NCBI RefSeq assembly: GCF_024129355.1
Contig: NZ_JAMXXP010000026.1
Coordinates: 1 to 41,824, forward strand
Source: Acinetobacter lwoffii
GTDB lineage: Bacteria > Pseudomonadota > Gammaproteobacteria > Pseudomonadales > Moraxellaceae
Reading direction: 5' to 3'
Length of the DNA: 41,824 bases
Shown one piece after another: positions 1 through 8,877 of the stretch. The translations under genes were made by a program, and so were the position numbers. Numbering within the stretch: position 1 is the first letter of the stretch; each line of letters opens with the position of its first letter. Below the pieces are notes generated by a model. It saw only the letters and a list, made by a program, of their open reading frames with translations. It ran no database searches and was not told where the DNA came from.

Positions 1-20
1 TTTGATAAACTGGCACGCAA

Positions 21-1259
21 TTATAAATCTATGATTCGTATAGCCTGTATATTTATTTGGTGCAAAGCCAAATGAGGACACACCCTAATAGGGTTGCGCT
101 TTTTTTTTGTGAGAGCAGGCTTAACATGTATTCTAAGACGGTCAGATGGAACCGGGTAATAACCATGAAACCCTGATTCAAGCTTTTGATCGACAACAAT
201 AACTGAAAAAATCTCTTGTTGATTAGCCAAATAATTCAATGTAGTACGGATAAATTTTACGTATTTAGTTGATCCTTTTTTCAGAATACCTTCTGCAACA
301 AAATCACTCCACTGCGTATCTACCCTTCTACAATATGGAATAGTTTTCCCGTCTACTGTCGTGGATAAGAGAGAGCGCTCAAAATCAGCCAACTCATTGA
401 ATGTACTTTCCCATAACTGATGAATTTTAGCTTCCATCTTTGAAATAGATTCATGCGCTTCATTTTTAAATAAAAAAACCCCAAACACATAAAAACTGTC
501 GTTTATACCAAACTCTAATTTATCAAAGCAGCAAAGCAGTCCTTCCACATGCTGAACTTTGCGTCGAAAAAATATTAAGTGCTTTTCATAACACTCCCTT
601 ACCTGTTGCAGTGTCTGAAATGATATAGAAGGTGAATCATAAAAACGATTAACATATAAAAGTTTAAGACTTATAAATTTAATGGATCGAGTATATTTAA
701 AGCAATCATCTAGCCTTTGTTGGAAAGGAGTAATTCTCTGGTCCATTTCCTCAAAAAATTGATCTGTAATGCGAATTTGATTCTTGATAAAACTAGCCGT
801 CTTCATGTCAATATTTTCTTTTGAAAAGTTACAACCAACAAATTGGGTTATATGACAACCTAACTTCTTTGCAAAAATTGCAGGGTATTCTAAACGACCT
901 ATCATTAAAGAGTAATTTTGAGATAAAGGAAAAACTGAAGTATGCGTAATTTTTTGTTGTGCAAATAAAGCGCTTATCTCAAGATCCAGACCTTGACGAG
1001 TATTTAAAACCGCTTGAAACAAGTCTAGGATTTGAGATTCTAATAAATCAGAAATATCTTCCCCATAAGCAGTAGATAAGCTAAACTCAAATAACTTATC
1101 AAGCAGGTGTAATTCTATATTTTCTATTATTTTCCGTTTTGGTTGTATTGTCTGTTCTTCATCAAAAAAATAATTAAAACATCTTAATCTTCTCCAGAAG
1201 CTGATCATTTCCAATATTTCTTTTTTCCTCTGTGTTGAACTTATTCGCTCTAGGTCCAC
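21..1259 (-). CDS. Uncharacterised protein, weakly like inovirus Gp2 / YfjJ-YagK
   Basis: I do not recognise this 412-residue protein with certainty. It starts at a GTG preceded by AAGGGG at 8 nt spacing, and no ATG sits nearby. It has no signal peptide or membrane segment, is rich in Phe, Ile, Lys and Gln, and its last 40 residues are basic (a TKKKRNP stretch). The segment around residues 190-370 (a beta-rich core, then IHQLWESTF, and a late FIRTTLNYLANQ motif) resembles in outline the YagK/YfjJ family (inovirus Gp2), which is found next to integrases in CP4-type prophages, but conserved histidines are not obvious. Its position 440 bp downstream of an integrase terminator, its low GC and the short repeats in front of it fit a replication or mobilisation role for the element. 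That role is inference. Confidence 0.5.
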   Translation of the reverse strand: MDLERISSTQRKKEILEMISFWRRLRCFNYFFDEEQTIQPKRKIIENIELHLLDKLFEFSLSTAYGEDISDLLESQILDLFQAVLNTRQGLDLEISALFAQQKITHTSVFPLSQNYSLMIGRLEYPAIFAKKLGCHITQFVGCNFSKENIDMKTASFIKNQIRITDQFFEEMDQRITPFQQRLDDCFKYTRSIKFISLKLLYVNRFYDSPSISFQTLQQVRECYEKHLIFFRRKVQHVEGLLCCFDKLEFGINDSFYVFGVFLFKNEAHESISKMEAKIHQLWESTFNELADFERSLLSTTVDGKTIPYCRRVDTQWSDFVAEGILKKGSTKYVKFIRTTLNYLANQQEIFSVIVVDQKLESGFHGYYPVPSDRLRIHVKPALTKKKRNPIRVCPHLALHQINIQAIRIIDL

Positions 1260-1635
1260 TGTACTTACCCCTTTTTAATTTTATCCTATAAGCTATATGA
1301 TATAACCCTATTTTTAAATTAACACCCTATTTTCACTTATTCAAAGTTAATTCAAAGACACAATAAATAATTAATACTTGATCGTAAGAACCTTATCAGC
1401 ATACTCCTTTTATCATATGGTTTATAAAATTAATCGACAAATCTGCCGATAAAATGGACTGCCTAACTAAACAGAATTTCTTAAGGGAAAGCTTGTAAAG
1501 TAGAAAAATAATTTAGATATTGGATAAAAATCATCCTTTATTTTATTAGCCCTAATAAATATTTAGTCACTGACAATAGCAACGCTACATGCTCTCTTTA
1601 AACATAGGTTCTGTCACTTGAATCCGTCAATTAAA
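1260..1635. other. AT-rich gene-free stretch with short direct repeats
   Basis: No convincing reading frame is present. Going left to right it holds the ribosome binding site of the minus-strand gene that starts at 1259, two copies of ACCCTATTTT at 1305 and 1324, and two copies of TTCAAAG at 1340 and 1351. The rest is very AT-rich without clear structure. The repeats could be operator or iteron-like sites for the upstream end of the minus-strand gene. No strong paired -35/-10 promoter could be picked out. Confidence 0.45.
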
Positions 1636-1668
1636 AAAAGGACTGAAAACTTTCTTTCCAGTCCTTTA
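1636..1668 (-). terminator. Intrinsic terminator of the integrase gene
   Basis: Read on the minus strand, AAAGGACTGGAAAG pairs with CTTTTCAGTCC-like sequence (nine perfect pairs plus a purine-rich bulge) and is followed by a run of seven T. It lies 32 bp beyond the integrase stop codon. Confidence 0.75.
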
Positions 1669-1699
1669 GAATTTATAAAAAATTTCTAAATAATAATTT

Positions 1700-2839
1700 T
1701 CACTTATATACCCAAGCCTTCACCTGCTCCCCATACCACTCCATGATCCTTACGCGCTCATCCCAATACTGTGCTCGGTTATACGCCGAGCGAATTCTAT
1801 TCTGGGGTACGTGAGCAAGCTGACGTTCAATAGCATCTGGATTAAACAGATTCGATTCGTTTACGACTGTACTGAATAGCGATCTAAAACCATGTGTGGT
1901 CATCCGACCTGTATAGCCCGAACGCTTGATCACGGCCAAAATAGACTCGCTACGCATAGGTTCTTTGTTATTTAAACGATGTGGGAAAAGTAACTCCTGA
2001 TTATGAGTCAGTCTTAAAGATTGCAGCTCTTCAATCATCATGTCCGTCAACGGTACACGATGTGGAAGTCGGTTCTTCATTCGCTCTTCAGGAATATCCC
2101 ACTTACGCCCCTCCAAATCAAACTCTTCCCAACGTGCTTGCAGTAACTCACTGACCCGAACGCCTGTCAGCATAATCAGGACAATGGCATGATGTGTTTG
2201 AGCATCGGCAGGATAAGCCTTAATACGTCTAAGAAATTCAGGCATCTCAGAGGCAGAAAGCGAAGCCAGGTTTTTGACCCTTTTATTCTTGAGGGCATAG
2301 ACTAAATCACCTGCCGGATTGTCATAGCGATATCCATGGGCAATAGCGTATTTCATGACCATGCCACAACGAGACAAAGTACGTTTTGCAATTTCAAGCG
2401 AGCCTCTTGCCTCAATTTTCTTAATGATCTGCAGAATCTCAGGTGCCTGAATCTGATTAATACGCTTATTAGCAAGAACAATATAAAGCTCATCCAATGA
2501 AGCTCGAACATTACTGATGTGTTTGGATGACCAGGTTTCTTTTTGATTATTAAACCAATCTTCTGCAACTTCTTTGAAATAGGGCTTTAAGTCTTCATGC
2601 AATACTGAACGTGAATATCGATGCTTAAGCTCATATGCAAGCTCCCTTGCCTTTTTTAAGCTTAAATCTGGATATGGGCCAAGCGACTCAGACTTACGTT
2701 CACCATGGACAGTGACGCGTACATTCCAATATTTTTGACCTTTGGTGGTAATGATGAGGGATAAACCATGTAAATCCGAAAGACGATACTGTTTATCTCT
2801 CGGCTGTGCTTTTCTGCATTCAGTATCTGTAAGTGGCAT
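1700..2839 (-). CDS. P4-type tyrosine integrase
   Basis: Site-specific recombinase that integrates and excises the element. The N-terminal part (about residues 1-85) is the DUF4102 arm-binding domain (MPLTDTECRKAQPRDKQYRL, then SESLGPYPDLSLKKAR). A SAM-like core-binding domain follows, then the catalytic domain with Arg228 in TGVRVSELL, His316 and Arg319 in THGFRSLFS, His343 in QLAHVPQ, and the likely nucleophile Tyr353 in SAYNRAQYW. All expected catalytic residues are therefore present, and 379 residues is a normal length. The start at 2839 is chosen because the family begins at MPLTD; a longer in-frame reading to 2887 would run through inverted-repeat sequence (2872-2896). The gene lies just downstream of ssrA in the same direction, which points to ssrA as attachment site. 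Confidence 0.95.
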   Translation of the reverse strand: MPLTDTECRKAQPRDKQYRLSDLHGLSLIITTKGQKYWNVRVTVHGERKSESLGPYPDLSLKKARELAYELKHRYSRSVLHEDLKPYFKEVAEDWFNNQKETWSSKHISNVRASLDELYIVLANKRINQIQAPEILQIIKKIEARGSLEIAKRTLSRCGMVMKYAIAHGYRYDNPAGDLVYALKNKRVKNLASLSASEMPEFLRRIKAYPADAQTHHAIVLIMLTGVRVSELLQARWEEFDLEGRKWDIPEERMKNRLPHRVPLTDMMIEELQSLRLTHNQELLFPHRLNNKEPMRSESILAVIKRSGYTGRMTTHGFRSLFSTVVNESNLFNPDAIERQLAHVPQNRIRSAYNRAQYWDERVRIMEWYGEQVKAWVYK

Positions 2840-2843
2840 GTCG

Positions 2844-2896
2844 ATTACCCATAATTGATGTATTAATTTCTGGGTAAATTTTCCCAATATTTACCC
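2844..2896. promoter_or_regulatory. Inverted repeat upstream of the integrase (possible arm sites or operator)
   Basis: GGGTAAAT (2872-2879) and ATTTACCC (2889-2896) form a perfect 8-bp inverted repeat with a 9-bp spacer, and a third related ATTACCC lies at 2844-2850 beside the start codon. Repeated short sites between int and the attachment site are typical of integrase arm-binding or autoregulatory sites. The pattern is seen; the function is inference. Confidence 0.4.
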
Positions 2897-2949
2897 GCAA
2901 AGAGCAAATATGGGGTCGAATAGGATCAGATAATATCGGACAAACAGGC

Positions 2950-2990
2950 ATAAAAAAAAGCCTTTAAACATTGAGTTTAAAGGCTTTTTT
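2950..2990. terminator. Bidirectional intrinsic terminator below ssrA
   Basis: AAAGCCTTTAAAC and GTTTAAAGGCTTT form a near-perfect stem, with A-runs on the left and T-runs on the right, so it can stop transcription in both directions. On the minus strand it lies about 32 nt beyond the mature tmRNA 3' end and would terminate ssrA before the integrase gene. Confidence 0.85.
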
Positions 2991-3021
2991 AGATTCCGAT
3001 GGATTACTTCGGAAAGAATTT

Positions 3022-3380
3022 TGGTGGAGGTGGCGGGAGTTGAACCCGCGTCCGCCAGCACTACGCTCGAGAATACTACATGCTTAGATATCGTCTATTG
3101 TTTTAACTCTTTGTGACCCGACGAACAGGGTACAAATCGCGATCCTCTTAATTTAGTACAAAGCCCCGAGGCTTGGCTTTATACGGACTTGTGTGCGTGC
3201 GCTTCAGTCGGACTCTCTAACCACAAGTATTCGGAGAGGCGGACAAGCTGCCCTTAGGCAGCTAGAGCGTATGATTCGTCGTTTGCGACTAAAAAATGCA
3301 AATTTGATTTACGAGAGAAAATGCGCTCTCGGCATGCATCTATGAGTTTCATCACCAGCGTCGAAGCCAGAAACACCCCC
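3022..3380 (-). ncRNA. ssrA: tmRNA (SsrA), 359 nt
   Basis: Rescues stalled ribosomes and tags the incomplete protein for proteolysis. The 5' end GGGGGTG (3380-3374) pairs with the 3' CACCTCC that precedes ACCA (end at 3022), giving a 7-bp acceptor stem with one G-U pair. The 3' end carries a T-arm with GGTTCAACTCC, and the 5' end has the conserved TCTGGCTTCGACGC segment. The tag reading frame is at 3286-3254: after TAGTC it reads GCA AAC GAC GAA TCA TAC GCT CTA GCT GCC TAA, encoding ANDESYALAA. The CCA end is genome-encoded. The 3' end is intact despite the adjoining integrase, as expected if the element restores it. Confidence 0.97.
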
Positions 3381-3393
3381 AAAGTACAAGGCA

Positions 3394-3399
3394 ATCATA
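3394..3399 (-). promoter_or_regulatory. Candidate -10 box of ssrA
   Basis: TATGAT on the minus strand lies 13 nt upstream of the mature tmRNA 5' end, a suitable place for the -10 element of a precursor trimmed by RNase P. No good -35 hexamer is found 16-18 nt further up; a TTGACA is present but too close (7 nt), so the call is tentative. Confidence 0.35.
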
Positions 3400-3510
3400 G
3401 CATAAATGTCAAAAATTACGATGTATTTTCTGAACATTTACACAACTTGATGCGCTTAATTACATTATTGCGCTAATATTTTACTTTTCAAGCCAAATAA
3501 CAGAAAAATT

Positions 3511-4995
3511 ATGAGCTATTTACTGGCACTAGATCAGGGAACTACGTCAAGTCGGGCCATTATTTTTAATGAACATGGACAAGTTCAGGCAACGGCTCAA
3601 CGTGAAACGCATATCCACACCCCACATTCGGGCTGGGTGGAACAGGATGCTCAAGAAATCTGGAGCTCACAGATTGCCGTGGTACAACAAGCTTTGGCGA
3701 CTGCAGGTATTCTGGCAAAAGATATTAAAGCCCTTGGCCTGACTAACCAGCGCGAAACGACCGTAGTCTGGGATCGTAGAAACGGCAAACCGCTCGCTCC
3801 GGCAATCGTCTGGCAGGACCGTCGTACATCTGACTGGTGTAACCGGCTGATTGAACAAGGCCTGATGTCCAAAATTCAGCAAAAAACCGGCCTACGGATT
3901 GATCCTTATTTTAGTGCGGGAAAACTGGTCTGGTTTTTAGAGCATGTCGAGGGGGTACGGGCACTTGCTGAACAGGGCCATGTGGCATTTGGCACTATCG
4001 ATAGCTGGCTGATCTGGAATCTGACCCAAGGTGCAGAGCACGTCATTGAAGCCAGTAACGCTTCTCGTACCATGTTAATGAATCTGCAGCAACAATCGTG
4101 GGATGAAGAGCTACTCGAGCTGTTTAATATCCCGGTTTCGATCTTACCGAAAATTATCTCTTCTGACTGTTATGTCGCTGACACGGCTTCTGGCTTACTG
4201 GGGGCCAATATTCCCATTACCGGAATTTTGGGGGATCAGCAGTCTGCACTCTTTGGCCAGTCCTGTTTTGAGGTGGGCAGTGCTAAAAACACCTATGGTA
4301 CTGGCTGCTTTATGCTGTTCAATACCGGACATAACATTCAGCTTAGCCAGAACAAGCTGCTTTCTACTCTCGCCTGGCAAGCCCAGGGCCAAACTACCTA
4401 TGCGCTCGAAGGCAGCGTATTTATGGCTGGTGCTGTAGTGCAATGGTTACGCGATGGCCTCGGAATTATTCAAAAAAGCAGTGATGTGGAAAAACTGGCG
4501 CATCAGGTCGAGCATAGTGACGGCGTGGTTCTGGTTCCCGCATTTACCGGACTGGGCGCGCCGCATTGGGATAGTGAAGCACGTGCCTTACTCTGTGGCA
4601 TGTCACGCGGTACGACCAAAGCGCATATCGCTCGTGCCGCATTAGAATCAATCGCCTTTCAGGTATCGGATGTGCTCAGTGCGATGCAATCTGATATTGC
4701 ACATCCTCTTAAAGAACTGCGGGTTGATGGTGGTGCCAGCAGCAATGACATGCTGATGCAATTTCAGGCCGATATTCTGAATGTACCGGTACTGCGTCCG
4801 AAAATGCTGGAAGCTACTGCTTGGGGCGCGGCCGCTATGGCCGGATTAAAAGCTGGCGTATTTTCAAACCTGGATGAAATTTCCCAGTCCTGGCAGCTGG
4901 ACCGTGCTTTTGAACCCAAAATGCAAAATGACGAAAGAGAAATGCATTTAGCCAAATGGCAAAATGCCTTGAAACGGGCTAAATCTGATCTCTAA
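3511..4995 (+). CDS. glpK: Glycerol kinase
   Basis: Phosphorylates glycerol to sn-glycerol 3-phosphate with ATP in the cytoplasm. The 494-residue length matches the family. The FGGY-kinase features are in order: N-terminal phosphate-binding LALDQGTTSSRAIIF, the TNQRETTVVWDR and PAIVWQDRR substrate loops, GILGDQQSALFGQ, the GTGCFML phosphate-2 region, and C-terminal LRVDGGASSNDMLMQFQAD with the ATWGAAAMAGL adenosine-binding segment. It stands alone: no glpF, glpD or glpR is next to it. The ribosome binding site before ATG 3511 is weak (AGAAAAATT). A strong terminator follows. Confidence 0.97.
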   Translation: MSYLLALDQGTTSSRAIIFNEHGQVQATAQRETHIHTPHSGWVEQDAQEIWSSQIAVVQQALATAGILAKDIKALGLTNQRETTVVWDRRNGKPLAPAIVWQDRRTSDWCNRLIEQGLMSKIQQKTGLRIDPYFSAGKLVWFLEHVEGVRALAEQGHVAFGTIDSWLIWNLTQGAEHVIEASNASRTMLMNLQQQSWDEELLELFNIPVSILPKIISSDCYVADTASGLLGANIPITGILGDQQSALFGQSCFEVGSAKNTYGTGCFMLFNTGHNIQLSQNKLLSTLAWQAQGQTTYALEGSVFMAGAVVQWLRDGLGIIQKSSDVEKLAHQVEHSDGVVLVPAFTGLGAPHWDSEARALLCGMSRGTTKAHIARAALESIAFQVSDVLSAMQSDIAHPLKELRVDGGASSNDMLMQFQADILNVPVLRPKMLEATAWGAAAMAGLKAGVFSNLDEISQSWQLDRAFEPKMQNDEREMHLAKWQNALKRAKSDL

Positions 4996-5023
4996 ATCCT
5001 CTAGGTTCATATTTGATCATCAT

Positions 5024-5053
5024 AAAAAAGCACTGTTAAACAGTGCTTTTAAC
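5024..5053. terminator. Bidirectional terminator between glpK and the thioesterase
   Basis: AAAAGCACTGT and ACAGTGCTTTT make an 11-bp stem with a 3-nt TAA loop and A/T runs on both sides. It separates two convergent genes and can serve both. Confidence 0.85.
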
Positions 5054-5073
5054 TCCCTCAGTTCACGATTTCA

Positions 5074-5571
5074 TTAATAGGCATAAGAAGCAATCGCTGT
5101 TGCAATCGCCTTATCTTCATCATTGACCATGGTCATGCGCATGGTGCAGCCCTTACGCCCCAAACGTAAGGTTTCTGCACGCGCGATAAAATATTTGCCA
5201 CGTCCAGGCGCCAGATAATCCACCCGCATATCGACCGTCGCCAGACGCGATACTTTTTTAATGGTATCTGCAATCGTTTCCGGTTCAGCTTTTTTATACA
5301 GCTCGCCCATGGCCACAATACCACCGACACTATCCAGTACAGTTGCAGCCAGACCGCCATGCAGAATCTGGAAAGCCACATTACCAATCATGAAATCCTG
5401 CATTTCTACATAGGCCTCAATCTGGCCCTCGACCACCCGCATGGTCATGCCGTTATGCTTAAAAAAAGGAGAGCTATTAAAAGCATGTACCAGCTGGTTC
5501 AGGACTACATCAATATCCACTTTCGAGCCCAGATGTATATTACCCGTCCAGTTTCTCTCTGTCTTACTCAT
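5074..5571 (-). CDS. Hotdog-fold acyl-CoA thioesterase (PaaI/YigI-like)
   Basis: Probably hydrolyses acyl-CoA thioesters in the cytoplasm; the substrate is unknown. The 165-residue protein has the single hotdog domain of the PaaI/YigI group: an N-terminal helix, then ILHGGLAATVLDSVGGIVA (about residues 72-90) with the HGG..A...D signature that carries the catalytic Asp, and the later strands VDMRVDYLAPGRG and CTMRMTMVNDEDKAIATA. The ATG at 5571 (MSKTERNW) is preferred over an in-frame GTG 21 bp upstream because the longer version adds only a non-conserved MVDSGRV; neither has a strong ribosome binding site. It faces glpK and diverges from hemB. Confidence 0.8.
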   Translation of the reverse strand: MSKTERNWTGNIHLGSKVDIDVVLNQLVHAFNSSPFFKHNGMTMRVVEGQIEAYVEMQDFMIGNVAFQILHGGLAATVLDSVGGIVAMGELYKKAEPETIADTIKKVSRLATVDMRVDYLAPGRGKYFIARAETLRLGRKGCTMRMTMVNDEDKAIATAIASYAY

Positions 5572-5643
5572 CACTCTGCCCGAATCCACCACAATAAAAA
5601 ACCGCTAATTTATGCCCAAAAATTTGAGTTAGGGCTACAATAG

Positions 5644-6690
<1,047 letters not shown>

Positions 6691-6705
6691 AAGGATTTCG
6701 GCGCA

Positions 6706-7830
6706 ATGCATATTGCCATTGTCGGCGCTGGCATCACCGGTTTGATGTCGGCGCTGGAACTGCTTGAACAGGGATGTTCTGTTACCCTTTTTGATCAACA
6801 GGCCGCCGGACAGGCTGCATCCTGGGCTGGAGGAGGAATCCTTTCCCCGATGTATCCGTGGCGTTATCCCGCTGCTGTAAATGCTCTGGCTCGACATGCC
6901 AAACCCATGTATCAGGACTGGAATCAAAAACTGCAACCTTTCACTGGCATCGATTTCCAGATTCATCAAACAGGTATGCTGATTTTTGATGAATCCGATT
7001 TTGAAATCGGTTTAAGTTATGCCAAAACACATCAGGATCCGCAGCAACAGGCAGAATTGCTTGATCAGGCTAAACTGCAACAGATCAATCCAAGAATTAA
7101 TCAGAGCAAATTCAAGCAGGCGATTTATTTCCCTGAACTGGCGAATATCCGTAATCCACGGTTATTACAGTCGATCATTCACTATTTGAAGCAGCATCCT
7201 CGTGTCACCTGGCAAGAAGACTGTAAAATCACTCGGCTCAATATTCAGCAAGGCTGTGTAAAAAGTATCTCAGATGAACATAGCCAGGTTTTTCAGGCAG
7301 ATCAATATGTGTTCACAACCGGAGCATGGTCGCAACACTGGTCACAGCAACTTGGTTTGGAAATTCCGGTACAGCCGGTTCAGGGCCAGATGCTGCTGTT
7401 TAAAACGCCAGAAAACTGGCTGCCGACCATGTGCATGCATAAGGTGATGTACCTGATTCCACGTCAGGATGGACATGTTTTATGTGGTTCCAGTATGCGT
7501 CAGGTCGGTTTTGACACCTCGCCTTCTAGTGAAATCCGGCAGGATATTTTACAGGCGTGTATCGAGATGGTACCGGAACTGGCAGATTTTCCGCTGGTCA
7601 AGCAATGGGCCGGATTAAGACCCAGCTCACCCGATGGTATTCCCTATATTGGCAAAATTCCCAAGCTACATAATGCCTGGACCAATTTTGGACATTTCCG
7701 GAATGGTTTATGCATGGGGCCGGCATCAGGCAAACTACTCGCTCAACTCATCCTTAAACAAATGCCAATCATTGATCCAGCTCCTTATGATCCTGTCCGT
7801 TTATTAGAGCCCAGTCGTTTAGTGCTTTAG
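6706..7830 (+). CDS. thiO: FAD-dependent glycine oxidase ThiO
   Basis: Oxidises glycine to iminoglycine for the thiazole half of thiamine in bacteria that lack ThiH. The 374-residue protein opens with a Rossmann FAD site IAIVGAGITGLMSALELLEQG ending in the acidic FDQ, then has AASWAGGGILSPMYPWRYP, typical of ThiO and related DAO-family oxidases, and ends with WAGLRPSSPDGIPYIG and HFRNGLCMGPASGKLLAQLI. AAGGA lies about 10 nt before the ATG. It follows hemB by 15 nt. Its last 12 bp overlap the convergent epimerase gene. A generic FAD amino-acid oxidase is the alternative, since no other thi gene is nearby. Confidence 0.87.
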   Translation: MHIAIVGAGITGLMSALELLEQGCSVTLFDQQAAGQAASWAGGGILSPMYPWRYPAAVNALARHAKPMYQDWNQKLQPFTGIDFQIHQTGMLIFDESDFEIGLSYAKTHQDPQQQAELLDQAKLQQINPRINQSKFKQAIYFPELANIRNPRLLQSIIHYLKQHPRVTWQEDCKITRLNIQQGCVKSISDEHSQVFQADQYVFTTGAWSQHWSQQLGLEIPVQPVQGQMLLFKTPENWLPTMCMHKVMYLIPRQDGHVLCGSSMRQVGFDTSPSSEIRQDILQACIEMVPELADFPLVKQWAGLRPSSPDGIPYIGKIPKLHNAWTNFGHFRNGLCMGPASGKLLAQLILKQMPIIDPAPYDPVRLLEPSRLVL

Positions 7831-8724
7831 GATATTATCCAGTGCTTCTTTCAGAGTTGGATAATGAAACTGGAATCCAGCCTCCTGCAAGGCTTTGGAC
7901 TGTACATACTGACCGTTTAAGACCAGTTGTGACTGTTCTCCCAGCATCATTTTCAGACTGCATGCGGGTAGTGGAAGTAAGGGTTTGCGCTTCAGAATCT
8001 GGGCCGCAGTTCGTGCAAACTGGGCCTGACTACTTTTTTCTGGCGCGACCACATTAAAGATCTGCTCGGCTGTATCCTCAAGTATCAAGAATTCAATCGC
8101 ACGCAGCACATCCCCTAGATGCACCCAAGTCACTGGCTGGCGTCCATGACCAATCCGTCCGAACAGATTCAATTTAATCGGCAATAGCATCTGCGGAAGA
8201 ATCCCGCCACCTTTACCAAACACCACCGCAAAGCGAACAATCTTGGTGTTCTGGTTAGTATAGGATAAAGCCAGCTGCTCCCACTTCGCACAAAGTTCAG
8301 ACATAAAAATATCTTGTGGCGGACTTTGCTCCGTGCAGACCTGTTCCCAGCGCTCTGTCGGATCAATGCCATAATAACCAACGGCCGATGTTGAAATAAT
8401 CCGTTTCGGTCTAAGCTGATTTTTTTCTAAATAATCAAATAACCGTTTGGTGCTATCTAAACGGCTATCCAGCAATTTCTTTTTACGCGCTGCCGTCCAA
8501 CGGCCTTGACCGATGCTTTCGCCAGCCAGATTGACCACATAATCAATCTGATGCTGTTTTAATTCTTCCAGCTGGTTAATCCAGTGGAAGTCCGGATGTG
8601 GTTCACGTTTATTTTTCTGACGGGTCAGACCAATCACCCGATAATCCCGTTCCAGTAAAAAATGCACGAGATGACTGCCAATAAAACCACTCGCTCCCGT
8701 CACCAGCACTACAGGTTTATACAT
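7819..8724 (-). CDS. TIGR01777-family NAD-dependent epimerase/dehydratase-like protein
   Basis: An extended short-chain dehydrogenase-like protein of unknown substrate (YfcH group). It has the nucleotide-binding glycine motif VLVTGASGFIGSHLVHFLLERDYRVIGLTRQ at the N-terminus, VVNLAGESIGQGRW (family hallmark NLAG..I...RW), ISTSAVGYYG with the active-site Tyr, and a C-terminal DUF1731-like segment KPLLPLPACSLKMMLGEQSQLVLNGQYVQSKALQEAGF. The 301-residue length is normal. Its end overlaps the end of thiO by 12 bp tail to tail, with no separate terminator between them. Confidence 0.9.
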   Translation of the reverse strand: MYKPVVLVTGASGFIGSHLVHFLLERDYRVIGLTRQKNKREPHPDFHWINQLEELKQHQIDYVVNLAGESIGQGRWTAARKKKLLDSRLDSTKRLFDYLEKNQLRPKRIISTSAVGYYGIDPTERWEQVCTEQSPPQDIFMSELCAKWEQLALSYTNQNTKIVRFAVVFGKGGGILPQMLLPIKLNLFGRIGHGRQPVTWVHLGDVLRAIEFLILEDTAEQIFNVVAPEKSSQAQFARTAAQILKRKPLLPLPACSLKMMLGEQSQLVLNGQYVQSKALQEAGFQFHYPTLKEALDNILKH

Positions 8725-8877
8725 TAGTCATTCTTCGCCTTATTATTTTCTTGGTTTAAATTATACGCCACTCATCTTCAGCTTTTTAAACCAAGAAGAT
8801 CTTTGTAGTGGAGAATTTGTATCTTTCATCATTCAATTAATTTATGAAGATCGGGTCACAAAATGATTCATCTATAT

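Larger units (their letters stand above)
1..3021. mobile_element. Right end of an integrative element inserted at ssrA (partial)
   Basis: This stretch holds a P4-type tyrosine integrase whose 5' end points at the 3' end of the tmRNA gene, the classic layout of islands that use ssrA as attachment site. It is visibly more AT-rich than the DNA to its right, and its other gene is an unclassified protein that does not look like core metabolism. The right boundary is inferred to lie at or just inside the ssrA 3' end (3022 onward), because such elements restore the end of the RNA gene when they insert. No second copy of the ssrA 3' end is visible in 1-1699, so the far end must lie left of the window. 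The boundary and the element type are inference. Confidence 0.6.

Noticed and set aside
2837..2887. A longer integrase start at 2887
   Set aside because: The extra residues are not family-like, and the DNA there holds the GGGTAAAT inverted repeat; the family start is MPLTD at 2839.
3408..3413. TTGACA as the -35 of ssrA
   Set aside because: It is only 7 bp from the TATGAT -10 box, far short of the required 16-18 bp.
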